From Caldilineaceae bacterium (GTDB lineage: Bacteria; Chloroflexota; Anaerolineae; Caldilineales; Caldilineaceae): a stretch of DNA of 64,000 bases. Shown here piece after piece: positions 55,822 to 64,000 of this stretch; within the stretch, counting starts at the first letter, position 1; the number at the start of each line of letters is the position of its first letter. The stretch is from contig JAJDTL010000030.1 in NCBI GenBank assembly GCA_022827195.1, forward strand, positions 62,001 through 126,000, read 5' to 3'. Position numbers and translations under genes: made by a program. Below the pieces are notes generated by a model. The model did not search any database. It saw only the letters and a list, made by a program, of their open reading frames with translations, and had not been told where the DNA came from.

Positions 55822-58740
55822 ATGGGGCAAGTTCGCTCCCTTATCCGCAAAGAACTTGACATCTACTTTGGGTCTCCGGTCGCCATCATCTTTGTCGGGA
55901 CCTTCCTGGCCGTTACGCTCTACCTCTTCTTCTGGCTGGACAGCTTCTGGCTGCGGGGCCTGGCCGACGTACGCCCCCTCTTTCGCTGGATGCCACTCCT
56001 GCTCATCTTCCTCACGGCCGCTCTGGCGATGCGGCAGTGGAGCGAGGAGCAGCGCGCCGGCACGCTCGAGCTACTCCTCACCCTGCCGGTCGCTACATCC
56101 CAGCTGGTCCTTGCCAAGTTCCTTTCCGTCCTGTGCATGGCTCTGGTCGCGTTGGCCCTGACCCTGCCGCTGCCGCTGACCGTTTCTCTCCTCGGCGACC
56201 TCGACTGGGGGCCCGTCTGGGCCGGTTACCTGGCCGCGCTTCTTCTCGCAGCCGCCTACGCTGCAATCGGACTCTTCCTCTCCTCACGTACCGACAACCA
56301 GCTGGTCGCACTGATCTCGACGCTTCTGCTCGGCGGAATCTTCTACCTGATTGGCACGCGCGGCCTGACCGATTTCACCGGCAATCAGCTTGGGAATCTG
56401 CTGCGCGCCTTCGGCACCGGCAGCCGCTTCGAAAGCATAGAGCGCGGCGTCATCGATCTGCGCGACTTGGTCTACTATCTCTCGCTGACGCTGTTTTTCC
56501 TCATGCTGAATGTGCTCTCCCTCGAAGCCAAACGCTGGAGCCGCAGTGTTCTGGCACGGCCAAGACGGCTGCGAAAGCTCCTACTTGCAGGCCTGATTGC
56601 CACCAATCTCATATTGACCAATCTATGGCTCCACCCGCTGCGGGTCCTGCGCGCCGATACGACCGCCGCGCATGCATTCACGCTCTCTACAGCCACCGCC
56701 GACCTGCTGGGCACTCTGCAGGAGCCGCTGCTGGTGCGGGCCTACGTCAGCGCCAGGACACATCCCCTCCTGGCGCCGCTCGCGTCCCAGCTCGCCGACA
56801 CGTTGCGCGAGTACGAGATTGCAGCCAGCGGCCGACTCACCGCCGAATTCGTCGACCCCGCCTTCGCCCCCGAGCTCGAGGCCGAAGCCAACCAAATCTA
56901 CGGAATTCAACCCACGCCTTTCCGGGTCGCCGACCGCTACGAGTCTTCAGTGATCAACTCATACTTCGACATTCTGGTCCGCTACGGCGATCAGAGCGTC
57001 ACGCTCGGCGCTGGCGACCTGATCGCGCTCACGGCTCACCGCGACGGCGGCGTTGACGTCGGCTTTCGCAACCTCGAATATGACCTGACCAGCGCGATCA
57101 AACGGGTTGTTTACGGCTTCCAAAGCGTAGAGGCGATTCTATTGTCACTGGACGAACCGGCCCATTTGCGCCTGATCGTCACGCCTTCCCAGCTGCCCGA
57201 GATCGTCGCAGACGCGCCTTCCGTCATCGAATCGGCGGCAGAGCAGATCGGCGCCGAGGCCGGCGGCAAATTCACCTTCGAAACAGTCGACCCAGACGCG
57301 GCCGGCGCAGACCTGGACCGGCAGACGCTGCTCGATACCTATGGCCTGCAGCCCTATCCAGTCTCCTTTTTCTCCGCCGATAGCTATTTTCTGCACATGC
57401 TGTTGCAGGTCGGCGACCGCATCGAGCTTCTCTATCCCGCCGGCGATCTGACCGAAGGGAGCGTTCGCACCGCCATCGAAGCGGGACTGCGACGCGGCGC
57501 GCCGGGCTTCCTCAAGGTTGTCGGCCTGTGGACGCCCCCTCCTGTCCAGGCCAGCGACATGTTCGGTCAACCCCAGCAGCAGCTATCTTCCTGGCATCTG
57601 ATCGGCGAGCAGTTGCGAAGCGAATATGCGCTGCAAACACCCGATTTGGAAACCGGCCAGGTTTCCGCCGAGATCGACGTGCTTCTGCTCATCGCACCCC
57701 AGGGCATGAGCGACAAAGCGCGCTACGCTGTCGACCAGTATCTTATGCGCGGCGGATCGGTCGTGGTCGCCCACGGAAGCTATGCTGTCACCCCGGATCC
57801 ATTCAGCGGTGAACTGCGTCTCGCCCCGGTGGAGGACGGCTTGGACGCAATGCTGGCCGGCTACGGGATCGAACTGTCCAAGATGTTGGTCATGGATCCC
57901 CAGAATGAACCGTTCCCCATCGCGATAGACCGCCAGGCCAACGGCGCCACAATTCGCGAGATCCAGACCGTCGCCTATCCCTATTTCGTCGACGTTCGCA
58001 GCGATGGCATGGACCGCGGCCATCCGCTGCTGGCCGGTCTCAACGCCGTTACGCTCAATTGGACCTCCCACATTGCACTCGACGCCGCCAAGAACGCCGG
58101 TCGGCAAGCAACCGAACTGCTCCATTCAAGCGCGTTCTCCTGGCTGCGTGGCGACACCAATATCCAGCCCGACTTTTCGCAATACCCTGACTTTGGATTT
58201 CCAGTCGAAGGCGAGTCCGCGTCCCACACGATGGCCGTCGCCATCCAGGGACCGTTCGAGAGCTATTTCCGTGACAAGCCATCGCCCTGGGCAGCGGATG
58301 CACAAACGCCTACCTCCGAAAACGAATCTACCGACGCCCCGGGTGTCTTTCTCGATCAGAGCGCCGCCGACGCCCGCCTGGTCGTGTTTGGCAGCGCCCA
58401 CTTTGTCGACGACTTCGTGCTCGAGCTTTCGCGTAGCCTTATGGGAAGCGATCGCTTTCTCAATAACCTTATTCTTATGCAAAACGCGGTCGACTGGAGC
58501 GTTGAAGACCTGGAGCTGCTCACAATTCGCGCACGCGGCAGCGGCGCCCCACTTCTCCTTCCCCTCACGCCGGAGCAGCAGACGGCATGGGAATATGTCA
58601 ACTATATGCTTGCTCTTGTAGCCCTACTCGCCCTGGCCGGCCTGTGGCGCCGGCGCAAGCGGCAGGAGCAGCCGCTCGATTCGGAGCCTTCAACTCATCA
58701 CGTCGAGGCCCAAAGCGATACCGATAGCGCACAGAACTGA
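55822..58740 (+). CDS. ABC-2 permease fused to a GldG-like extracytoplasmic domain
   Basis: A 972-residue membrane protein. Residues about 1-250 hold six hydrophobic helices of an ABC-2 permease (SPVAIIFVGTFLAVTLYLFF; EEQRAGTLELLLTLPV, the conserved loop). After a transmembrane helix near 260 comes a long GldG/auxiliary domain (about 290-900), with VTPSQLPEI and the LLLIAPQGMSDKARYAVDQY block near 630. A last helix (YMLALVALLALAGLW) lies near 925. GldF and GldG are separate in Bacteroidetes; here they are one chain. It pairs with the upstream ATPase. Confidence 0.87.
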   Translation: MGQVRSLIRKELDIYFGSPVAIIFVGTFLAVTLYLFFWLDSFWLRGLADVRPLFRWMPLLLIFLTAALAMRQWSEEQRAGTLELLLTLPVATSQLVLAKFLSVLCMALVALALTLPLPLTVSLLGDLDWGPVWAGYLAALLLAAAYAAIGLFLSSRTDNQLVALISTLLLGGIFYLIGTRGLTDFTGNQLGNLLRAFGTGSRFESIERGVIDLRDLVYYLSLTLFFLMLNVLSLEAKRWSRSVLARPRRLRKLLLAGLIATNLILTNLWLHPLRVLRADTTAAHAFTLSTATADLLGTLQEPLLVRAYVSARTHPLLAPLASQLADTLREYEIAASGRLTAEFVDPAFAPELEAEANQIYGIQPTPFRVADRYESSVINSYFDILVRYGDQSVTLGAGDLIALTAHRDGGVDVGFRNLEYDLTSAIKRVVYGFQSVEAILLSLDEPAHLRLIVTPSQLPEIVADAPSVIESAAEQIGAEAGGKFTFETVDPDAAGADLDRQTLLDTYGLQPYPVSFFSADSYFLHMLLQVGDRIELLYPAGDLTEGSVRTAIEAGLRRGAPGFLKVVGLWTPPPVQASDMFGQPQQQLSSWHLIGEQLRSEYALQTPDLETGQVSAEIDVLLLIAPQGMSDKARYAVDQYLMRGGSVVVAHGSYAVTPDPFSGELRLAPVEDGLDAMLAGYGIELSKMLVMDPQNEPFPIAIDRQANGATIREIQTVAYPYFVDVRSDGMDRGHPLLAGLNAVTLNWTSHIALDAAKNAGRQATELLHSSAFSWLRGDTNIQPDFSQYPDFGFPVEGESASHTMAVAIQGPFESYFRDKPSPWAADAQTPTSENESTDAPGVFLDQSAADARLVVFGSAHFVDDFVLELSRSLMGSDRFLNNLILMQNAVDWSVEDLELLTIRARGSGAPLLLPLTPEQQTAWEYVNYMLALVALLALAGLWRRRKRQEQPLDSEPSTHHVEAQSDTDSAQN

Positions 58741-58755
58741 GAACCGGACCATAGC

Positions 58756-59880
58756 GTGACTCACGATTCAAATGCGGCGGAGAGGTCGTCAGGTAAGAGA
58801 GGATTTCGGAACATCCTTCTTGGAGGCGGTCCTCGCGAACGTACTGCCCTCATCTGGCTGACGGCCCTGCTCCTCCTGCAAATCGGCCTCCTTCTTTGGG
58901 TCTACTGGCCGCGCACCGGCAGTGCCTCGCAGCCTGTCCCAATTCTCGGCGAGCTGAATATCGACCAGGTCGTCGGCCTTACGATCACAGACGAAGCGGG
59001 GGACAAGATTCGTTTTTCCAAAAGGGAAGACAAGTGGTGGCTTCAACTGTCTCCTGGTGGCGAGGAAGAACCGGCCGCCCCTTTGCAATGCAGCGAAGAT
59101 GAGTCCTCTTCCTGCTATCCTGCCGTCAACCAAAGGGTCGAAACATTTCTGGACGCTCTCGCCGACCTCGATACCTCGCGTCTCGTTGCCACGAGCGAGT
59201 CCAGTCGCACGCGCCTGCGCGTGGCCGAAGACAGGTTTGCGCGTCGGGTCGAGGTCGAGCTGGCAGAAGGCGAGCGTAACACCCTGTACCTCGGCACCTC
59301 GCCAAGTTTCGGCGCAACGCACGTCAGGTCGTCCAACCAGGCGGCAATATACCTCGCCGACGGCCTGAGCGGCGCCGACGCCGCCACCGCCGCTAATAAC
59401 TGGATCGACACCGTCTACTTCCACGCGGAGGAGGCGGAGATTCAGTCTCTGGAGATTGCAAACGCCAGCGGTACGCTCAACTTTGCCCAGGACGAGACCG
59501 GCCAGTGGCAGATGGGCGGGCTGAAAGACGGCGAGGCGTTTAACGCCGGGCAACTCCTCGCCATGCTCCCCTCCGTGACGAGCCTCCACATGGTCGAGCC
59601 GCTGGGCGCCGCGGAGCTGCCCGCATACGGCATGGACCAGCCGAATGCAGTCTTGACTCTCGTCATCGAATCTGATGGAGAGACCAGCCTGACGCGCACG
59701 CTTACCATAGGTGCCAAGGACGAGGAAGACCTTAACTACGTCGTGAAGTCTTCTGAATCGCCCTTCTACGTGCTTGCTTCAGGCTTCAGTATGGCGCGCG
59801 TCGTTGAAAGCGCACGCGAAGATTTCCTCGCCGCAGACGAGCCCGATCCCACCCAAAAGGCGGAAAGCGATACTCCATAG
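58756..59880 (+). CDS. DUF4340 membrane-anchored protein
   Basis: A 374-residue protein with one N-terminal transmembrane helix (WLTALLLLQIGLLLWVYW, about 33-50) and an extracytoplasmic beta-rich region with the DUF4340 pattern: GDKIRFSKREDKWWL near 80, then repeated strands such as LYLGTSPSFGATHVR near 175 and YVVKSSESPFYVL near 335. DUF4340 genes regularly follow GldF/GldG-type genes, as here (15-base gap). The start is a GTG. Function is unknown; it is probably a periplasmic or surface partner of the transporter. Confidence 0.85.
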   Translation: MTHDSNAAERSSGKRGFRNILLGGGPRERTALIWLTALLLLQIGLLLWVYWPRTGSASQPVPILGELNIDQVVGLTITDEAGDKIRFSKREDKWWLQLSPGGEEEPAAPLQCSEDESSSCYPAVNQRVETFLDALADLDTSRLVATSESSRTRLRVAEDRFARRVEVELAEGERNTLYLGTSPSFGATHVRSSNQAAIYLADGLSGADAATAANNWIDTVYFHAEEAEIQSLEIANASGTLNFAQDETGQWQMGGLKDGEAFNAGQLLAMLPSVTSLHMVEPLGAAELPAYGMDQPNAVLTLVIESDGETSLTRTLTIGAKDEEDLNYVVKSSESPFYVLASGFSMARVVESAREDFLAADEPDPTQKAESDTP

Positions 59881-59922
59881 CTCTTGCGGTGGCTTTCCGC
59901 CCGCTCTGATGGCAAGTGATTC

Positions 59923-60342
59923 CTATCCCGATACCTCGCCAAGACGCGTCCCTTCAGGCACCTCGGTATCGCTCTCAAAGTCAAGCCTGTAGCCGTCCGG
60001 GTCGGTCAGCGACGTGACCCACATTCGGTTTCCCACGAACGGCTCCGCCGCTTCGATGCCGCGTGCTGCGACCTCTCGGTAGAACTGCAGAGCGTCACTG
60101 CAAAGAAAGCATATCGTCACGCCCTCGCCTGCTTTCCCGTCTGGCTTCCACGAATCGTGCCCTTCAGTCGGAAACTCCTGAAGCATCAGCGCCGCGCCGT
60201 CCAGGCTCAGCCAGCACCAACGCAGCTTGCCTTCAGGCTCCCACTTTTGTTCGATCTGGCAGCCCAGACCGTCAACGTAGAAACGGATCGACTCTTCCAT
60301 GTTCGACACACTGAAAAAAGGTACCGCTTGCCTGACATTCAT
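59923..60342 (-). CDS. VOC (glyoxalase/bleomycin-resistance) family protein
   Basis: A 139-residue protein with the paired beta-alpha-beta-beta-beta units of the VOC fold. AVPFFSVSNMEESIRFYVDG opens the first unit, CWLSLDGAALMLQEFP gives a metal-binding-position strand, and TSLTDPDGYRLDFES closes the second unit. Such proteins act on many small substrates or bind antibiotics. It begins the minus-strand group at the right and converges with the DUF4340 gene. No substrate can be assigned. Confidence 0.88.
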   Translation of the reverse strand: MNVRQAVPFFSVSNMEESIRFYVDGLGCQIEQKWEPEGKLRWCWLSLDGAALMLQEFPTEGHDSWKPDGKAGEGVTICFLCSDALQFYREVAARGIEAAEPFVGNRMWVTSLTDPDGYRLDFESDTEVPEGTRLGEVSG

Positions 60343-60410
60343 TGTGGTACTCTATTCCTCTCCTTCACCTTCCTGTTTGGGGGCTGGAGCCCGCGGCACG
60401 CCGCCGCGCT

Positions 60411-61574
60411 CTACCAGTTCGTATACGACCCGTCGCGGCGGCTCAGGTGGGGCGCCTCCCAAAAGCGAAACTCTTCGGCATGCGCGCGCTCCTCGTTGAA
60501 CTCGACGCCAAGTCCGGGTCCGTCCGGAACCAGGTAACGGTAGCCGTCCAGCTCCGGCTGCACCGGGAACCAGTCTTTATCGTAGAAGCGGCCCTCCTCA
60601 GTCGGAGAAACGCGCACCTCGAGCCAGGCAAAGTTGGGCACGGCCGCCGCAAGGTGGACCGTAGCCGCGCTGCATATGGGGCCGAGCGGATTGTGGGGCA
60701 TCAGGTCGATATAGTGGGCCTCTGCCATCGCCGCCACCTTCATCGCCTCGGTCAGACCGCCGACGTTGCACACGTCAACTCGGGCAAACTGGGTTATGCC
60801 CCGTTCGATATAGGGCAGAAACTGCCACTTGCTCGAAAACTCCTCGCCTATGGCGAATGGAACGTCGGTCATGCTGCGCAGCGCCTCGTACGCAGCCGGG
60901 GTCTCGTCTCGAATCGGCTCCTCCAGAAAATCCAGCGTTCCCTTGGGCATGCGCTGGCAAAAAGAGGCGGCTTCGGCCACACTCAATCGGTGGTGATAAT
61001 CGATGCCAAGCACCGGCGTCGGGCCAATCGCGGCACGGGCCGCGGTCAGCCACTGCGCGGTCACGCTCAGCGACTCGCGCGGCTCAAAGATCGTCTCGGG
61101 CTCCTCGTCCGCACGGCCGCCGACCATGCCCGTCCGTATCGCGGGCCACCCTAGGTCGGCCAACAGCTTGACGTTCTCTACGAACTCCTGTTCCGTGCCG
61201 CCGCCGGTTGTGGCGAAGCAAGGGACCCAAGCCCGCTGCTTGCCTCCCAACAGCTGGTAGACCGGCACATTCAGCGCTTTGCCCGCTATATCGTGGAGCG
61301 CGATGTCGATCGCCGAGATCGCGCCTGTCAGGACTCGTCCCCCTTCAAAATACTGGCTGCGGTACATCTCCTGCCACAGCGCGCCAACCCGCATCGGGTC
61401 CCGCCCGATCAGAAACTCCCGGTAATGTCTGACCGCGCCCACCACCGCCTGCTCGCGCCCGGAAACGCCTGCCTCGCCCCAACCGTGTAGCCCCTCGTCG
61501 GTCTCCACTTTGACAATCATCTGGTTGCGCTGGCCGACCCAGGCCGGATACGTCTTGATATCGGTTATCTTCAT
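60411..61574 (-). CDS. Enolase-superfamily dehydratase (galactonate dehydratase-like)
   Basis: A 387-residue mandelate racemase/muconate lactonising enzyme relative. The N-terminal capping domain (KITDIKTYPAWVGQRNQMIV) is followed by the barrel. GIDYHHRLS near residue 190 has the first metal Asp and catalytic His, DFLEEPI near 216 the second ligand and IGEEFSS near 240 the third. MPHNPLGPICSAAT near 290 carries the His and HNPLGP phrase of the galactonate-dehydratase (GalD) subgroup. It probably dehydrates a sugar acid. The aldo/keto reductase gene upstream on the same strand (100 bases) suggests a shared sugar-catabolic role. Confidence 0.88.
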   Translation of the reverse strand: MKITDIKTYPAWVGQRNQMIVKVETDEGLHGWGEAGVSGREQAVVGAVRHYREFLIGRDPMRVGALWQEMYRSQYFEGGRVLTGAISAIDIALHDIAGKALNVPVYQLLGGKQRAWVPCFATTGGGTEQEFVENVKLLADLGWPAIRTGMVGGRADEEPETIFEPRESLSVTAQWLTAARAAIGPTPVLGIDYHHRLSVAEAASFCQRMPKGTLDFLEEPIRDETPAAYEALRSMTDVPFAIGEEFSSKWQFLPYIERGITQFARVDVCNVGGLTEAMKVAAMAEAHYIDLMPHNPLGPICSAATVHLAAAVPNFAWLEVRVSPTEEGRFYDKDWFPVQPELDGYRYLVPDGPGLGVEFNEERAHAEEFRFWEAPHLSRRDGSYTNW

Positions 61575-61674
61575 TTGGCTACCTGCCTCGGCTCCCTGGA
61601 ACTCTGAATTTGAAAAATACTGCCCGGATTCTCTGGCAGCCGTCCGCGTCAGGGAATCGCAACGAACGCCTCCC

Positions 61675-62607
61675 TCAGTCGGCGACTGCCTCCCTCAAGC
61701 TCGTCAGCTCTTCTCCCGTCAACTGTCGGTCGCCGGCCCCGGCGTTGGTCCGCGCCTGCGCGGCCGACTTGGCGCCAGGGATCGAGACCGATACAGCTTC
61801 ATGGCTCAACGTGTACCGAATTGCCGCCTGGACCATCTCCTCCCCCGGCGCAACGAGCTCGGACAACCGGCGCACGCGCGCAGCGCGCGCCTTGAACTGC
61901 TCCTGCTCCGCCCCGCCCGGGTTCCAACTTGCCCGGACCGAGTCGCCAAAGACGGCATCGTCTCCGTAGCGGCCCGAAAGCAGCCCCTTCGCCAGCGGGC
62001 CCCGTATCATGACGGCAATGTCGTGCTCCTGACAGTAGGGCAGGAACTCATTTTCGGCTGCCCGGTTCAGCAGCGAGTAGTCCACTTGGACAACACTGCA
62101 CGTCCCCTCCCGGTTGAATCGCTTAAGCACCTCAAGGTCGTTGGTCGAGATTCCATAGGCGCGCAGGCACCCCTCATCCTTCAGCGCCTCAAACCCTTCG
62201 AGATAGACCGTAGGGTCGGCCAGGTCTCCCTTATGGCACAGGATAACGTCCACCCAGTCTGTCCGCAATCGGCCGAGAATGGCATGGCCCGAGATGCGGA
62301 TCGAGTCCACGCCGGTCTTGGGAATCTCGCTGCCGCTGCGCACGCCCCAGTTGCCGATTTTGCTGACCAGCAGGACCTTATGTCGGATGCCGCCCAGCGC
62401 CAGCCCGACGCGCGACTCCGAGAGGCCGTTCGGGATGCCGTAGGACTCAGCCACGTCAAACAGGGTCATTCCGGCCTCGTAGGCCGCTCGCACAGTGTTC
62501 CAAGCCGTGGCCTCGTCAACCTCGCCCCACTGGTTGCCGATATTCCACGCGCCCAACCCCACTGCCGACACCTCCCAACCGAGTTTGCCAAACCGTTTCG
62601 TAAGCAC
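61675..62607 (-). CDS. Aldo/keto reductase
   Basis: A 310-residue NAD(P)H-dependent reductase with the TIM-barrel AKR fold. LGWEVSAVGLGAWNIG opens the first strand; TLFDVAESYGIPNGLSE near 50 supplies the catalytic Asp and Tyr; LLVSKIGNWG near 80 the Lys; WVDVILCHKGDL near 115 the His, completing the tetrad. VSVSIPGAKSAAQARTN near 275 is the cofactor-binding C-terminal loop. The frame is open to 62742, but the GTG at 62607 follows GGAG by 7 bases and fits the family start. Substrate unknown. Confidence 0.9.
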   Translation of the reverse strand: MLTKRFGKLGWEVSAVGLGAWNIGNQWGEVDEATAWNTVRAAYEAGMTLFDVAESYGIPNGLSESRVGLALGGIRHKVLLVSKIGNWGVRSGSEIPKTGVDSIRISGHAILGRLRTDWVDVILCHKGDLADPTVYLEGFEALKDEGCLRAYGISTNDLEVLKRFNREGTCSVVQVDYSLLNRAAENEFLPYCQEHDIAVMIRGPLAKGLLSGRYGDDAVFGDSVRASWNPGGAEQEQFKARAARVRRLSELVAPGEEMVQAAIRYTLSHEAVSVSIPGAKSAAQARTNAGAGDRQLTGEELTSLREAVAD

Positions 62608-63070
62608 AGGAGAGCTCCAATCGTATGATACGAATGCGTTGTGTGAAGAATCTGGACTTTCACAAGGCGGTGCAGAGATTGTCTTCCATCGCGCCTGTTT
62701 GCGCAAAACTCGGTCGAGCAAGCGAGAGTAGCCCTCTGACACTAGAGCGATCTGGCCCGCTAAGCGCGACTGCTTCCCCTATGCCACCAGGTGTCTCTGC
62801 CCAACAATCGCGCCGGCGCAACGGACATGACTCCAGGTCACCCCTTCTCTCATCATCCACGGTCCATAGAGGGACCCTTGGCAGAAGCGAACACCTACAT
62901 CGAGAACTGACAAAAAAGTGAAATTGCCTGCAAGAGCCGCCAGCACGAGCTATACTTGGACCGGGACCGGCTCGACCAACACCATCACCGGCAGGAATGA
63001 AAACCCGACAGGCAGCACATCGCCCAAACCCCGGCAACGACAGCCCGGCCCTCATTCACCAATCAGGGCC

Positions 63071-63125
63071 AAAAAGACCGACAAATGACCAAAAATAGCC
63101 AAAAACGACAAAAAGAGACGAAAAA
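63071..63125. other. Six helically phased A-tracts, predicted curved DNA
   Basis: A-runs of 3 to 5 bases begin at 63071, 63082, 63091, 63101, 63110 and 63121, spaced 9-11 bases (mean 10). A-tracts repeated once per helical turn bend DNA strongly. No gene or known binding site sits on it. Confidence 0.6.
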
Positions 63126-63310
63126 CCCGGCAAATGGCCTTCAAATGTGCTACGCTGGTATCAACATCTACAGCCGACCGAGTCAATGAGTGACGAGAAA
63201 CTGAAAACCAATGACAAAGTACACGAAGCCCTGACAGGAACCACCCGGACACCGTGCACCCGCCACCAATAGACGGCCGCGCTTACCGCCTCCAAACACA
63301 GGAAAAATGA

Positions 63311-63352
63311 AGCTGACCCGACCTGACCAGACTTCACCGGACCTGACCGGAC
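63311..63352. repeat. Short imperfect tandem repeat, ctgacc units
   Basis: Imperfect copies of a unit like acctgaccngac recur at about 10-18 base intervals (63313, 63321, 63341). Non-coding as far as can be seen. Confidence 0.45.
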
Positions 63353-64000
63353 GCAACGCGCCCCTTCGTGTGAATTCGTGTCCTTCGTGGATCGCTAGGC
63401 TGTCGCCAGCGCCATCTGTCAGGAAACTTGCCTACCGGGCAATGCCAATGCGAACAAGTGACTTAGCCGGTACACGAAAAACTGGAAACGAAAAATCCGC
63501 AACAAATTGGCGTTGTTGACATTTCCAGTGAACGGTCGGCAAAAGTCGTCATCGACAGGTTTCCTGCGTACAGTTCCAGCACCGGTTCCCCTGAATCTCG
63601 TAGCGAAGACCCTTGCCTGAGCTGGTGCAGTGAACTATGTCAACTGTAAGAATCAGATCAATCAGACGAATCAGAGTTCAGACAATTGTCAACCAGTCCT
63701 GGAAGGAAATTCGCGCCCGAACCATCCCCAATCTGCCCGGGAGTCCTCGCGCCGGCCGCGCCCTCACCAACCAGTTTTCCCAAAAAATCCTGGGGGAGCC
63801 CCGACTATGCGCTACATTGGTCCTTACAACCGCCATTCGCGCCCCCGGCCCCGCCGCGACTTGACACTTTGCGACCAATGAAGACAGTCTGCCCATCCTA
63901 CCAATGTCCCCCAACCATGCCGAGCGCACCGCCGCACTCCCTGCCCAGCCTTGCCGCATCCGTCCACTGTCCGCATTTCACAAAGGACCGTCTTTTCGTA

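Larger units (their letters stand above)
62608..64000. other. Right edge, non-coding or decayed DNA
   Basis: Nearly 1.4 kb without a recognisable gene. Frames of 60-90 codons on both strands overlap one another and have no motifs or good ribosome sites. The stretch holds a run of phased A-tracts (63071-63125), a short tandem repeat rich in CCTGACC (63311-63352) and several direct repeats of atcaga near 63655. Composition shifts between A-rich and C-rich patches, unlike the genes to the left. Confidence 0.5.

Noticed and set aside
63052-63252. 66-codon minus-strand hydrophobic ORF
   Set aside because: Its Phe/Leu-rich part simply translates the phased A-tracts on the opposite strand. No ribosome site.

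Overview
The window is GC-rich bacterial chromosome packed with house-keeping amino-acid biosynthesis genes. It most resembles a Chloroflexota genome. That assignment is an inference from three things: the LysW-carrier lysine pathway, the citramalate/leucine/GOGAT gene run, and the ABC-ATPase + GldF/GldG-like + DUF4340 trio, together with accessory sulfatases, a phytanoyl-CoA dioxygenase and enolase-superfamily genes. No rRNA, tRNA, CRISPR array, IS element or phage gene was recognised.

Layout. Positions 1-6000 hold accessory catabolic genes: a sulfatase, a Dabb protein, a GH42-like/fucosidase-like hydrolase, and a PhyH oxygenase carrying a broken PIN-domain remnant upstream in frame. Positions 6087-9011 hold an acyl-CoA dehydrogenase and an acyl-CoA ligase on the plus strand. 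From about 33.5 kb down to 9.0 kb all genes lie on the minus strand: ilvB-ilvN-ilvC-(45-codon small ORF)-leuA, then gltB-gltD-leuC-leuD-(methyltransferase)-leuB-ppc-cimA-ilvD-(sugar isomerase-like). Together these encode almost the whole valine/leucine/isoleucine route, with isoleucine made through citramalate, plus glutamate synthase (amino donor) and PEP carboxylase (anaplerosis). Positions 33.7-40.8 kb hold a coiled-coil PD-(D/E)XK protein, a second sulfatase, a heterodimeric ABC exporter, a MOSC protein and an unknown membrane protein. Positions 40.9-46.9 kb hold a lysine operon of the alpha-aminoadipate/LysW type: lysS-lysT-lysU-(nudix)-lysW-lysX-lysY. Positions 47.6-54.5 kb are one gene for a 2294-residue secreted repeat protein with 13 putative-Ig repeats and five SH3-like repeats. 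Positions 54.7-59.9 kb are a GldA/GldFG/DUF4340 transporter cluster. Positions 59.9-62.6 kb hold a VOC protein, a galactonate-dehydratase-like enzyme and an aldo/keto reductase. The last 1.4 kb has no convincing gene.

The most notable findings are regulatory. Both biosynthetic operons begin with what looks like a classical ribosome-mediated attenuator. Upstream of ilvB there is a consensus-like promoter, a 46-codon leader with 14 branched-chain residues out of 19, and a 10-bp intrinsic terminator. Upstream of lysS there is a TTGACA-N17-CATAAT promoter, a 21-codon leader ending in IKSKKRIAD, and a terminator. In the lys leader, 8 bases of the terminator loop are perfectly complementary to 8 bases immediately after the leader stop codon. 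I know of no described Lys/Arg-codon attenuator for a LysW lysine operon. A second unusual element is a 45-codon ORF with a near-perfect Shine-Dalgarno sequence whose stop overlaps the leuA start.

Starts were moved from the longest open frame wherever a ribosome site and family alignment favoured an internal codon. All functional calls come from reading motifs by eye; no database search was possible.
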